Below, in pieces: positions 34,289 through 43,065 of a DNA stretch of 64,000 nucleotides. A program made the position numbers and the translations under genes. The DNA comes from Clostridiales bacterium. Its GTDB lineage: Bacteria; Bacillota_A; Clostridia; Christensenellales; Christensenellaceae. Location: the NCBI GenBank assembly GCA_003149735.1, contig QANA01000074.1, positions 1 through 64,000 on the forward strand, in the 5' to 3' direction. The notes below the pieces were generated by a model. It did no database searches. It had not been told where the DNA came from and saw only the letters and a program-made list of their open reading frames with translations. Every line of letters begins with the position of its first letter. Position 1 is the first letter of the stretch.

Positions 34289-34315
34289 GCGGGGTGGCGA
34301 GCCACCCCGCTTTTT
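34289..34315 (+). terminator. Terminator after the second peptide copy
   Basis: GCGGGGTGGC/GCCACCCCGC perfect stem with TTTTT. It occupies the same position as the hairpin at 28091-28122 in copy one. Confidence 0.85.
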
Positions 34316-34353
34316 AACAAATGGTCTATAAATAGAGGCAGGAGGAAGTTAAC

Positions 34354-36900
34354 ATGTTGCGTCAGGCGGTTTCGTTGTTTACCTATCGGAAAAAGAGCTC
34401 AGGTTTATTGATTTTGTTAATTGCGCTGGTCGCATTTCTGATGATGAGCATTGCGCCGCTTTTTTCCGCCATTATTGATATCACTTTTGAGGGTTTTGTG
34501 GAGGAGACGGGAAGGCACCATGCCGTATTTTTTGACCTGACGGAGGCACAATTACGGCAACTTGAACAAACTGCGGTCGTCGATCAGATCGGTATCGTAA
34601 AAAATTATGGGAGCTATGCAATCAAGGGCACGGAATACAGTATTACATTAGGTAGCTTTGATGAAACAGCTCTTTCCCTGGGCAGCATCCGCCTGATGGA
34701 AGGAAGCTATCCGCAGGCGGAGAATGAAATTGCGCCGGAAGAATATATTCGCTATCTGCTGCCGGAGGGAGCAGGGGTCGGCTCGAAGATTATATTTGAA
34801 ACGCCGGCAGGAGAAAAGGAATTTGTCATATGCGGGTTTATTGAAAATTACAGCGCGATGTGGAGTGGACTGGATGTTACAATTCCGGGAAAAAACGATT
34901 ACCCCGCGGCGCTGCTTGCCGAGGGCGCAATGCCGGAGGCACAGGTAGCGACGGATGCGCTGCTCTATCTGCATACGCTAAACAAGCTGGAAGCCCCCAA
35001 TCAAACCATTTTGCAGATTTCCAATGAAATTGGGGATCTTGATTGGAAATATATGGTTTTTAACGACGCGACCTATTGGATATATTATCCAATGATGATT
35101 TATTCGGTGAATTCCTACAAAAGCCTGTTTACTCTGCTGATTTTGCTGGGGTCGGGGGTTTTGCTGTATATTGCGCTCTGCTCCCATTTCCGGACTTATC
35201 AGCCGGTTGCACAGACTTTGGAGCAGTTGGGGGCATCGGATCGATATGTGCTGCTGCAGTTATTGCTGTGGAGCAGCATTTTGGCGCTCTGTGGCATTGC
35301 GCTGGGAATAATACTTTGCTTTGCGTTTTCCGGGATTACACAGCCGCTTCTGCAGATTTCCATCAACCCGCTGCATAAATGGCCGCAGATGATCCTTGTA
35401 TTTGCGGGTGTTCTGGTGGTGGCAGTGCTTTATTATCTATTTGGTATTCAAAAGAGAAAATTGTGGAAGAGCAGAAAGCGGCAGAAAGAGGAACCGGCCA
35501 TGACCATCCGCAAAGGAACGGTGGCGCCTCTTGCAGCGCACCATGTGCGGCAGAATTGGAAGCGCATGGCGGGCGTAGGGCTGTTGATAGTGGCGATGGT
35601 TACGGTTCTGTTTTGTACACAGTACGATCGGAAAGCGCGGTTAAGAGATATGCTGGAAGGGACTCCCTACCTGAACGCACATAGTGAAATGGGAGAACTG
35701 TTTGCCATGTATGGCGATTTTGAAATAGCATCCAAGAACGAATATTATGATTTGGATGCGGTCAATGCCCTTGGGGCATATGCCGGCATATTGGGGATAG
35801 TCAAAGAATACCAGTGGAAGCCGGCCAGCCTGATTTTCCCGGATACGCCAAGCGAATATTATAATCAACTGCAGCAGCATGAAATTATAGACCGGGAAGC
35901 GAAGGAGGTCACCGCGATCCCCGAAGGAATCCGCGCGGCGAGGGAAGGATATTCCTTCTATGTGCTGGACCGGTGGAATACGCCTTATTTTAAAGAAGCA
36001 TATCCACAGGTCAATATAGAAGAGGATTTGGCTTTGGGCAAGGCGGTCATGTTCAGCATGCCTTTTGAAACACCCGGCGGAACGGTATCTGCGATCACAA
36101 ATCGTGCGTTCCAAAACGGAGATACCTTGCGCTTTGGCATGCTGGAGGGTGGAGAAAGCTCCTTTGAAGAATTGTTGGCACACCCGGAAACGATTCAATA
36201 TCGGGAAGAAACACTGCAGTTGACGCAGCATTACGATCAGCGATTCTTTTTGGATACCGGGTATGAAATAAAGGATGGCTGGGGGATTACCATTGTAATC
36301 ACGGAGGAAACAGCCAGGACGCTGAGCTTTTTAAATCATGCGCTTTCTTTTCATGTTTATATGAAGCCGGATATTTCGGAGACAGAATATACGGAGATAG
36401 AGGAAGCATTTTACCGCATTGCCATGACCAGGCAGGGGGCGATGATCACTAACTATATGCAGGAAAAGGAGTTCGCGCAGCGGCTGACCGATGCGACAGG
36501 TGTCGCTTATACAGTTCTTTTTGCAGTGCTGAGTATATTTATTCTGGTGGCGTTGTTTACGATCGTATATGGCAATCTTTTGCAGCGGCAGCGCATGTTC
36601 GGCATTCTGCGGGCGACCGGGTATCGCGCACAGCAGCTGTTCAGAACGGTCTGGCTGGAACTGGGGGTATACTGGGCATTTATATCTCTGCTTACTTATC
36701 TGTTGGCAATGCCCTGTGTGAAAAAATTTTCCAAGGAAGTAACCGGAACCGTGATTTCGGCAGACGGATTATGGCAGGTAGCTGCAAAGACGGTTGTATT
36801 TTCCGGCGGACTATTGTTGATTTTTACGCTGCTTGCTTGGCTGATTACCCGCAGCGTATTCAAGAAGAGTATTTCTTCCTGTATTCGTTTTGCGGAATAG
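34354..36900 (+). CDS. Double-FtsX ABC permease A2
   Basis: An 848-residue paralog of A1 with the same helices and signature (QRQRMFGILRATGYRAQQLF). The membrane parts and the last about 25 residues are nearly the same as A1 (SVFKKSISSCIRFAE is identical, as is most of the DNA there), whereas the outside domains differ at roughly half of positions by eye, which suggests diversification of ligand specificity. AGGAGGAAG precedes the ATG. It follows the truncated second peptide copy and a terminator, so it may be weakly expressed or have its own promoter. Confidence 0.85.
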   Translation: MLRQAVSLFTYRKKSSGLLILLIALVAFLMMSIAPLFSAIIDITFEGFVEETGRHHAVFFDLTEAQLRQLEQTAVVDQIGIVKNYGSYAIKGTEYSITLGSFDETALSLGSIRLMEGSYPQAENEIAPEEYIRYLLPEGAGVGSKIIFETPAGEKEFVICGFIENYSAMWSGLDVTIPGKNDYPAALLAEGAMPEAQVATDALLYLHTLNKLEAPNQTILQISNEIGDLDWKYMVFNDATYWIYYPMMIYSVNSYKSLFTLLILLGSGVLLYIALCSHFRTYQPVAQTLEQLGASDRYVLLQLLLWSSILALCGIALGIILCFAFSGITQPLLQISINPLHKWPQMILVFAGVLVVAVLYYLFGIQKRKLWKSRKRQKEEPAMTIRKGTVAPLAAHHVRQNWKRMAGVGLLIVAMVTVLFCTQYDRKARLRDMLEGTPYLNAHSEMGELFAMYGDFEIASKNEYYDLDAVNALGAYAGILGIVKEYQWKPASLIFPDTPSEYYNQLQQHEIIDREAKEVTAIPEGIRAAREGYSFYVLDRWNTPYFKEAYPQVNIEEDLALGKAVMFSMPFETPGGTVSAITNRAFQNGDTLRFGMLEGGESSFEELLAHPETIQYREETLQLTQHYDQRFFLDTGYEIKDGWGITIVITEETARTLSFLNHALSFHVYMKPDISETEYTEIEEAFYRIAMTRQGAMITNYMQEKEFAQRLTDATGVAYTVLFAVLSIFILVALFTIVYGNLLQRQRMFGILRATGYRAQQLFRTVWLELGVYWAFISLLTYLLAMPCVKKFSKEVTGTVISADGLWQVAAKTVVFSGGLLLIFTLLAWLITRSVFKKSISSCIRFAE

Positions 36901-36945
36901 AGATAGAGAAAGGAAAAGAAAAACAGATATATCAAGAGGGATTCT

Positions 36946-37230
36946 ATGTTCAAGCAGGCGTTTTCCATGATGTTCTATCGAAAAAAACAGGCTCTGATCG
37001 TGATATTGGTCATCGCATTGGTGATGTTTTTGTTGCTCAGCATTTCTTCCGTATTTTCAGCAGTTCGGGATAGCACCTTTCTGGTCGCCGTGGAAGAATG
37101 TGGTGCCTTCCACGGCATCTATACCTTGAGGAGCAGCATTTTGCGCAGCTGCGGGAAATAGCAGCCATCAGGGAAATTGATCGAGGATATTCGCAGAAGG
37201 AAGCGGTGGGTTTTCAAAAGAGAAGATAAA
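36946..37230 (+). pseudogene. Remnant of permease B2 joined to the end of a second TlpA copy
   Basis: The first about 55 codons match B1 almost exactly (MFKQAFSMMFYRKKQALIV...SVFSAVRDSTFLVAVEE). A 4-base deletion near 37120 then shifts the frame, the DNA homology to B1 continues to about 37185 (GCAGCCATCAGGGAAAT), and after that the sequence switches to one like the last codons of the TlpA-like gene (TTGATCGAGGATATTCGC versus TTGATCGAGGAGATACG at 33958). So a deletion of roughly 3 kb seems to have fused B2 to TlpA2. Confidence 0.7.
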
Positions 37231-37314
37231 AATTTGCATTTACCGGATAGTATGGCTCGGGCAGACATGTTATAATAAAAACATAATAAATTATGATTCG
37301 GGTGGTGAATTGTT

Positions 37315-37842
37315 ATGACGAATTTGGAACTCAAACAAAAACTGCAATCCGTTTTAACCAAAAGCGAAGATGGTAAATATGATCTTCTGCCGGTCTATGC
37401 AGATCCGGCTTTATTTGCCGAGATCGTGGAAGAACTGGCAGCCGGGTACGAAGGCCAGGTGGATTATGTGGTCGCCCCTGAAGCAATGGGCTGGGTGCTG
37501 GGTGCGGCGGTAGCCACCAAGCTGGGCGCAGGTTTTGCCGGTGTGCGCAAATTGGAAAACAGCGTGTATATGAATCAGGATATCTGCCGGGTGATCTTCA
37601 TGGATCATGAGAAACAGCGCAGAAGTTTTGGCGTCCCGCTGAGCTGGGAAGCAAAGGAAAAGCGCGTGCTGATTGTGGATGACTGGATCAAAACGGGTAG
37701 TCAGGTGCAGGCACTGATCAGCCTGTGCGAGCGCTTTGATTGCCAAGTGAAGGGAATTGCGGTAATCGGAGCAGATAAGCGTGAGCTGATTCGCGAATGG
37801 CTCAACAAGGGGCAGCTCAAGTGCATCGATATTGAAGGATAA
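37315..37842 (+). CDS. Purine phosphoribosyltransferase-like protein
   Basis: A 175-residue type I PRTase. The PRPP-binding loop is VLIVDDWIKTGSQ (about 122-134), preceded by the flexible-loop and PPi-loop parts VAPEAMGWVLGAAVATKLGAG. The set resembles adenine/xanthine phosphoribosyltransferases that salvage bases with PRPP, but the DDWIKTG form (usually DDxxATGGT) departs from standard Apt, so a related or regulatory PRTase cannot be excluded. GGGTGG precedes the ATG weakly. A terminator follows at 37848-37877. Confidence 0.78.
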   Translation: MTNLELKQKLQSVLTKSEDGKYDLLPVYADPALFAEIVEELAAGYEGQVDYVVAPEAMGWVLGAAVATKLGAGFAGVRKLENSVYMNQDICRVIFMDHEKQRRSFGVPLSWEAKEKRVLIVDDWIKTGSQVQALISLCERFDCQVKGIAVIGADKRELIREWLNKGQLKCIDIEG

Positions 37843-37847
37843 TTAAA

Positions 37848-37877
37848 GAAAGCGTGCTTGTAAGAGTACGCTTTTTT
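37848..37877. terminator. Terminator after the PRTase gene
   Basis: AAAGCGTGCT/AGTACGCTTTTTT stem with one G-T pair; the A-run on the other side may serve the convergent gene. Confidence 0.7.
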
Positions 37878-37907
37878 GATTCCCGGGAAATAGGAATCCG
37901 AAGAGCA

Positions 37908-38618
37908 TCAAAACGCAGAATGGACCTTTGCACGGCGAATATAGGCTTTGGTGTAAGGACAGGCAGCAAAACATTTGCCGCACATGGTTGTCCGCTCTCC
38001 CAACTTTTCTTCGGCAATATCACGGGCAATCTGGTCGCAGCGGTATACGTCTACCAGTTCAGCACGGGAAACCCCTGTATGCCAGAGCGTATTGGTGATA
38101 GCACCTGCCGGGCATATGTCGACACAGGAAGTGCAGCCTCCGCATCTGGATTCGAGAACGGGCTCTGCAACAGGAAACGGTGCATCCGTTAAAACGGCAG
38201 TCAAACGGATTCCGGAACCAAATTCCGGGGTAACCAGCAGAGCACATTTGCCAATCCAGCCGAGGCCTGCACGGGTAGCACAGGTCTTATAAGGAAGCGG
38301 CGTGGAAAAAGCGACCCGATCCCAATTGATATTCCTGCGGGAAAGGGCAAGCGCGCGATATCCTTCCTGCTGCAGCATCAGTTCTGCCGCATCGGCCATG
38401 GCATCCAATTGATGATTGATTTGGCGATAACAATCGACATATTCCTGCGTAGGGCCATTTGGAACTTCCTGCTCCAATACGTGAAGAGGCAGAGCTTTAG
38501 CGATCGCGATAACACGGGGGCAGCTATCGGGAGCAAGATCCGCCACATCGCCGACGCCTATCAGGTCGGCGCCCATTTCCTGCAAAAATTTGCGCAAGCG
38601 GTATTCCAATTGTTTCAT
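37908..38618 (-). CDS. QueG-like 4Fe-4S double-cluster protein
   Basis: A 236-residue iron-sulfur protein related to epoxyqueuosine reductase (QueG) but shorter than the usual 300-380. The C-terminal part has two ferredoxin-type motifs, CGGCTSCVDICP and CGKCFAACP, with an extra Cys in VYRCDQ. The middle part has the QueG-like KTCATRAGLGWIGKCALLVTPEFGSGIRLTAVLTDAP. The N-terminal cobalamin-binding half is short, so it may be one of the QueG-like proteins of unknown activity. AGGAGAACACCG precedes the ATG. Confidence 0.82.
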   Translation of the reverse strand: MKQLEYRLRKFLQEMGADLIGVGDVADLAPDSCPRVIAIAKALPLHVLEQEVPNGPTQEYVDCYRQINHQLDAMADAAELMLQQEGYRALALSRRNINWDRVAFSTPLPYKTCATRAGLGWIGKCALLVTPEFGSGIRLTAVLTDAPFPVAEPVLESRCGGCTSCVDICPAGAITNTLWHTGVSRAELVDVYRCDQIARDIAEEKLGERTTMCGKCFAACPYTKAYIRRAKVHSAF

Positions 38619-38821
38619 CGGTGTTCTCCTTGGTTGCTTTATGCTAACTTGTCTTTATTATACAGGCTGAAAAAAGGAAAGGCAAGCAGCCGGAAATAAA
38701 GCGAAGGAAAAACAGTAGGAGGAGATGCATATCAAAGCGCATTTTCATTGCTCGGGATATGGCGAAATGCTATAATGCATTATGCGATATTTTTCGCAAC
38801 TTTCAGGAAAAGAGATTTCAG

Positions 38822-40048
38822 ATGAAAATAGAGCGCAATTATTATCGGGCAACAGTCAGCAAAAAAGCGGAAGCGTCAATTGAAAGTGGGCATCCGTGGG
38901 TGTATGCGGAGGAAATTACGCAAACGACCGGGCTCCCTGAAAACGGAGAACTGATGGATGTGGTAAGCCAAAAAGGCAAATATCTGGGGACGGGTTACTT
39001 GAGCCTGCATTCCAAAATACGCATTCGCATCATATCCAAAAATACAAATGATAAATTTGATGCGGCTTTTTACGAGCGCCGGCTGCGGCATGCCTGGGAA
39101 TATCGAAAGACGGTCATGGGCAAGGATCTCTCTTGTTGCCGCATCATTTTCGGAGAAGCGGATTATTTTCCGGGGCTGACAGTGGATCTGTTTCAGGATG
39201 TATTGGTCACGCAAACATTGAGCGTGGGGATTGATAAATTGAAGCCGCTGTTATTTCCCATGCTATTCCGTATTTTGCGGGAAGATGGAATCCCGCTCAA
39301 GGGAATTTACGAGCGCAATGATGTAGCTATCCGTGAACGGGAGGGTTTGACACAGTATAGAGGCTGGTTCCCATTGGAAGGAATTGCAATACCGGAGAAT
39401 ACGAGGACACAGATTTGCGAAAACGGAATTACCTATACGGTGGATTTTGAAAACGGGCAAAAGACCGGCTATTTTCTCGATCAAAAATATAATCGCGCGC
39501 TGGTGGGAAAATTGGCAAAGGGCAAGCGGGTGCTGGACTGTTTTACGCATACCGGTTCTTTTGCGCTTAATGCGGCAAAAGGCGGTGCCGAATGGGTGAC
39601 GGCTGTGGATGTCAGCCAGACAGCCATTGAAATGGCCAAGCACAATGCCTGCCAAAATGCGCTGGAGAAGCGAATGGATTTTGTAATCGCAGATGTCTTT
39701 GATTTACTTCCCCAACTGATTGCAGAACATGCAAAATATGATTTCATTATCCTGGATCCGCCGGCATTTACCAAAAGCCGCAAGACAATGCTCAATGCAA
39801 TGGGCGGATATCGGGAAATCAATAAACGTGCTATGCAATTGCTGCCTCGCGGAGGGTATCTGGCGACTTGTTCCTGCTCGCATTTTGCCTCTGAGGCAAT
39901 GTTCCAGAAAATGCTGGCCAATGCAGCGCGGGATGCAAATGTTTCTTTAAGGCAAATTGAAGTGCGGCAGCAGGGGCCGGATCATCCCATTCTCTGGGGT
40001 GTAGATGAGACAAACTATTTAAAATTTTTTGTATTTCAGATTTGCTGA
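38822..40048 (+). CDS. Class I SAM-dependent 23S rRNA methyltransferase (RlmI family)
   Basis: A 408-residue methyltransferase: N-terminal PUA domain (about 1-75, HPWVYAEEITQTTGLPENGELMDVVSQKGKYLGTGYL), a linker domain, and a Rossmann domain with VLDCFTHTGSFALNAAKGGAEWVTAVDVS (SAM motif I) and DPPAFTKSRKTM (the NPPF-like motif IV). The family methylates cytosine C5 in 23S rRNA (RlmI in E. coli; also RlmO and others). I chose the ATG at 38822, 10 bases after AGGAAAAGAGA; a TATAAT just upstream makes the earlier ATG unlikely. The next gene starts close to its stop. Confidence 0.88.
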   Translation: MKIERNYYRATVSKKAEASIESGHPWVYAEEITQTTGLPENGELMDVVSQKGKYLGTGYLSLHSKIRIRIISKNTNDKFDAAFYERRLRHAWEYRKTVMGKDLSCCRIIFGEADYFPGLTVDLFQDVLVTQTLSVGIDKLKPLLFPMLFRILREDGIPLKGIYERNDVAIREREGLTQYRGWFPLEGIAIPENTRTQICENGITYTVDFENGQKTGYFLDQKYNRALVGKLAKGKRVLDCFTHTGSFALNAAKGGAEWVTAVDVSQTAIEMAKHNACQNALEKRMDFVIADVFDLLPQLIAEHAKYDFIILDPPAFTKSRKTMLNAMGGYREINKRAMQLLPRGGYLATCSCSHFASEAMFQKMLANAARDANVSLRQIEVRQQGPDHPILWGVDETNYLKFFVFQIC

Positions 40049-40065
40049 TGGTCGAGGAATGTTCT

Positions 40066-40971
40066 ATGGCGTCAGAGGATTTTGGTATGGAGTATTGCCG
40101 CTTGTGCCCACGGCGATGCGGTGTGGCGCGCAGTGCATATGCAGGCAATGGCTTTTGCCGCATGGGAAGCCTTCCGATGGTGGCGAGGGCGGCGTTGCAT
40201 TTTGGCGAAGAACCGTGTATCAGCGGAGAACGGGGCAGCGGTACTGTCTTTTTTTGCGGCTGCCCGCTGCATTGTGTCTTTTGCCAAAATGGACAAATCA
40301 GCGGGGAGCAGCCACAAGTGGGCAAAGTGATTTCTATTGAGCGACTGCGGGAAATTTTTATGGAACTGAAGGCAGCCGGTGCGCACAATATCAATCTGGT
40401 GACGCCTACGCACTTTTCGGCGGCCATAGCGCAGGCACTGGAACAGCCGGTGGGGCTGCCAGTAGTATATAATTGCAGCGGCTATGAACGCATAGAGGTG
40501 TTGCGGCAACTGGAGGGGAAGGTGCAGATTTATCTGCCGGATTTTAAATATGCCCTAACGGAGCCGGCGAATCGCTATTCTCACGCTCCTGATTATCCGG
40601 AGACAGCGCAGGCAGCTATTCTGGAAATGTACCGACAGGTAGGGCCTTATCGCCTGGATGAGGCAGGGATGCTGCAAAGCGGATTGCTCATTCGGCATTT
40701 GGTGCTGCCCGGAAATTTGGAAAATACCTATCGTGTTATTGATTGGGTGGCGCGGCAATTTGCGCCGGGAGAAATATTGTTCAGCTTGATGAGTCAATAT
40801 ACGCCCTGTGTCGCAACGCCCTTTGAGGAATTGCAGCGCACTTTGAGTGTGCAGGAATATGAAAAGGTCAGTCAGTATCTTTTTGACTCGGGAATTGAAG
40901 ATGGCTTTGTGCAGGAGCTGGATTCGGCGACGCAGGAATTTATTCCGGATTTTGATTTGACCGGAATTTGA
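40066..40971 (+). CDS. Radical SAM protein, pyruvate-formate-lyase-activase-like
   Basis: A 301-residue radical SAM enzyme. The 4Fe-4S/SAM motif CPLHCVFC is the CxxxCxxC pattern in FFCGCPLHCVFCQN (near residue 70), and an N-terminal cluster of Cys (YCRLCPRRCGV) precedes it. The family is annotated as putative PFL-activating enzyme, for glycyl-radical partners. The glycyl-radical target is not in the window. I chose the ATG at 40066 with CGAGGA 7 bases upstream, over an ATG at 40048 that overlaps the previous stop codon. A terminator follows at 40984-41019. Confidence 0.88.
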   Translation: MASEDFGMEYCRLCPRRCGVARSAYAGNGFCRMGSLPMVARAALHFGEEPCISGERGSGTVFFCGCPLHCVFCQNGQISGEQPQVGKVISIERLREIFMELKAAGAHNINLVTPTHFSAAIAQALEQPVGLPVVYNCSGYERIEVLRQLEGKVQIYLPDFKYALTEPANRYSHAPDYPETAQAAILEMYRQVGPYRLDEAGMLQSGLLIRHLVLPGNLENTYRVIDWVARQFAPGEILFSLMSQYTPCVATPFEELQRTLSVQEYEKVSQYLFDSGIEDGFVQELDSATQEFIPDFDLTGI

Positions 40972-40983
40972 CAAATTTTATGC

Positions 40984-41019
40984 AAAAGAGAGAAAAGTAA
41001 ATGCTTTTCTCTCTTTTTT
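40984..41019 (+). terminator. Terminator after the radical SAM gene
   Basis: AAAAGAGAGAAAAG/CTTTTCTCTCTTTTTT stem-loop with T-run. Confidence 0.8.
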
Positions 41020-41096
41020 TGTTAAAAAACTATGAACTCTATGATATGATAGATAAGAGATTGGATTTGAAATTAACAAGGAAAGAGGTATGTTTT

Positions 41097-42365
41097 ATGA
41101 AAGAACGAACAGAACCATCTCTTGCCCCGGGTGTGCCTGACGAATTGCCGGCGAAAGAACGGCGCAAATGGAGCTTCCGTTTTGGCGCGGTAGAGTTTTT
41201 CTATTGGTTTGCATTGGCGGCCAATAATTATCTGACGATCTTTTTGGAATCCCATGGATACAGTGTGGCGCAAGTGAGCCTGATTAACTCGGTGAACTCG
41301 GGCGTGGCGATTATTTCTACTCCTCTTGGAGGAACCTTTGCCGATAAACTGCGCTCTTCCCGCAAGGCGCTCTCCATCTGCCTGGTCTGTATGGTAGTGA
41401 TGTTTATTCTGATCCCGCTTACAGCCGATATGCACCTGTTTGGCTTCCCGGTTATGCTGATTTTTATTGTGCTGGGGCAATTTTTCCGCGGACCGACCTG
41501 GCCGCTATTGGATACGACGGTGATCAACGGCTGTAATAAAACAGGTTCTTTTTATGGGTTGGTGCGCTCGGCAGGATCCTTCTCCTTTGTGGTCATGAAC
41601 CTGGTGCTGGGCGCTGTGATTGTAGAAGAGAATTCGTATTTGACTTTTTATGTGCTGGCAATTTTCCTGTTGCCGTGTGTCTATTATTTATATAAACTGC
41701 GGGAAGTATCTGACAGTATGCAGATACACAGCAAACCGATTTCTTTTCGGGAAATGCCTTTCGGGAAATTATTTAAAAATCCCTATTTTATTGCATATGT
41801 AATCTTTTCGATCGCACGCTATATTCCGGAAACCTGTGTCGGCACATTTCAGCCGTATCTGGTGAAAGAGGTAGGCGGTAATATGGCGTTGGTTGGTTTT
41901 ATTCAGGCATATCGTGCTTCTTTTGAGATTCCGACGCTGCTGCTTTCCAACAAGCTGGATAAGCGGATGTCCTACCGTACCATGGTAATTCTTTCTGCGG
42001 TATTTTATGGCGCGCAGGCATTGCTTTACGGCGTGGTAGATTCCTTTGGCATGATGATTGTTGTTACAACACTTTCCGGTATAGCCAGTGGTTTTACACA
42101 GGCGGGAGCGGCGCGTTTTGTATTGACGCTGGCGCCGCGGGAGCTGCAAGCAACGGCTCAGACCTTGGTTGGTTCGACGATGTCCATTGCCGGCATTATC
42201 GGAGGCATGCTGGGTGGACTGATGATTGAATCCATGGGCATCCGCAGCTTTTATATAGCTACGGGGTTGATGATGGTGGCGACAGTAGCGCTGTATATGC
42301 TGAGCTTCCCCTTTATTCGCAAAGTGATGAAACGGGAATTTGTGGATTACAGTAAAGTCTACTAA
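41097..42365 (+). CDS. MFS transporter
   Basis: A 422-residue major facilitator with 12 predicted helices and the usual cytosolic loop between helices 2 and 3 (GGTFADKLRSSRKALS). The N-terminus is soluble and charged. It resembles the MFS_1_like/LacY-type group (sugar or nucleoside symporters) more than drug exporters, but the substrate is not determinable. The ATG at 41097 follows AAAGAGG. It is monocistronic, with a terminator at 42373-42411. Confidence 0.88.
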   Translation: MKERTEPSLAPGVPDELPAKERRKWSFRFGAVEFFYWFALAANNYLTIFLESHGYSVAQVSLINSVNSGVAIISTPLGGTFADKLRSSRKALSICLVCMVVMFILIPLTADMHLFGFPVMLIFIVLGQFFRGPTWPLLDTTVINGCNKTGSFYGLVRSAGSFSFVVMNLVLGAVIVEENSYLTFYVLAIFLLPCVYYLYKLREVSDSMQIHSKPISFREMPFGKLFKNPYFIAYVIFSIARYIPETCVGTFQPYLVKEVGGNMALVGFIQAYRASFEIPTLLLSNKLDKRMSYRTMVILSAVFYGAQALLYGVVDSFGMMIVVTTLSGIASGFTQAGAARFVLTLAPRELQATAQTLVGSTMSIAGIIGGMLGGLMIESMGIRSFYIATGLMMVATVALYMLSFPFIRKVMKREFVDYSKVY

Positions 42366-42372
42366 GGAATGA

Positions 42373-42411
42373 TAAAAGAGAGGCCTTTTCTTGGAAAAGA
42401 CCTCTCTTTTA
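42373..42411. terminator. Bidirectional terminator
   Basis: AAAAGAGAGGCCTTTTC pairs with GAAAAGACCTCTCTTTT (one mismatch) between convergent genes. Confidence 0.8.
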
Positions 42412-42424
42412 TTGTATAACCGCC

Positions 42425-43063
42425 TCAGGAATTGAAAAATTCCGGAAATTTAAGTTTTAAATATTGCTTGATAACAGTGACACAGTTATCTACTCCGACG
42501 CGGGCACTGTTGAGCGTGAGGTCGTAATTGACCGGATTTGTCCAGTAATTACCGCCGGTATAATATTCATAGTAAGCGGCGCGATACTGGTCAGTTTTGG
42601 TGATGGAAAGATTGGCTATATCGCTGCTGACCTGCATCTTTTTCATGATGCGGGGCAGGCAGAAGGAACGCGGTGCTTCGATGTAGACGCTGATTACATG
42701 ATCGCGATCTTTCAATACCCAGTCGGCGCATTTGCCGACAATCACGCAGGATTCCGTATCGGCCAGCTGCTCGATAATCTGCTTCTGTATGGCGAACAGA
42801 TGATCGTCGGAGACAAAGGTTTCTTCGGCTTTGGGCTTCAGGGAACGAGGCAGTCCACGCAGCAGGCCGGAGTATTTATCTTTGCGCAACCGTTCGTTGA
42901 CTTCGGCAAATAGTTGCTCATCGAGACCGCTCATTTGAGAAGCAAGCGTGAGAATGCGATTTTCATAGCAGTGGATTCCCAAATCGTGCGCCAGCTTGGA
43001 AGCGATTTCCTTGCCGCCGCTGCCAAAACCTCTGGCGACAGTGATGACGAAATGATCCGACAT
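42425..43063 (-). CDS. Cytidylate-kinase-like P-loop protein
   Basis: A 212-residue protein of the cytidylate kinase-like family (AAA_26). The P-loop is unusual: VARGFGSGGKEIASKLA, where GSGG-K replaces GxxxxGKS. Further marks are CVIVGKCADWVL and SVYIEAPRSFCLPRI. It is fused in no domain but is the last gene of the leftward amino-acid ABC operon, 2 bases after the aminotransferase. A true CMP kinase activity is doubtful; the family often accompanies transporters and may be regulatory. Confidence 0.85.
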   Translation of the reverse strand: MSDHFVITVARGFGSGGKEIASKLAHDLGIHCYENRILTLASQMSGLDEQLFAEVNERLRKDKYSGLLRGLPRSLKPKAEETFVSDDHLFAIQKQIIEQLADTESCVIVGKCADWVLKDRDHVISVYIEAPRSFCLPRIMKKMQVSSDIANLSITKTDQYRAAYYEYYTGGNYWTNPVNYDLTLNSARVGVDNCVTVIKQYLKLKFPEFFNS

Positions 43064-43065
43064 AT

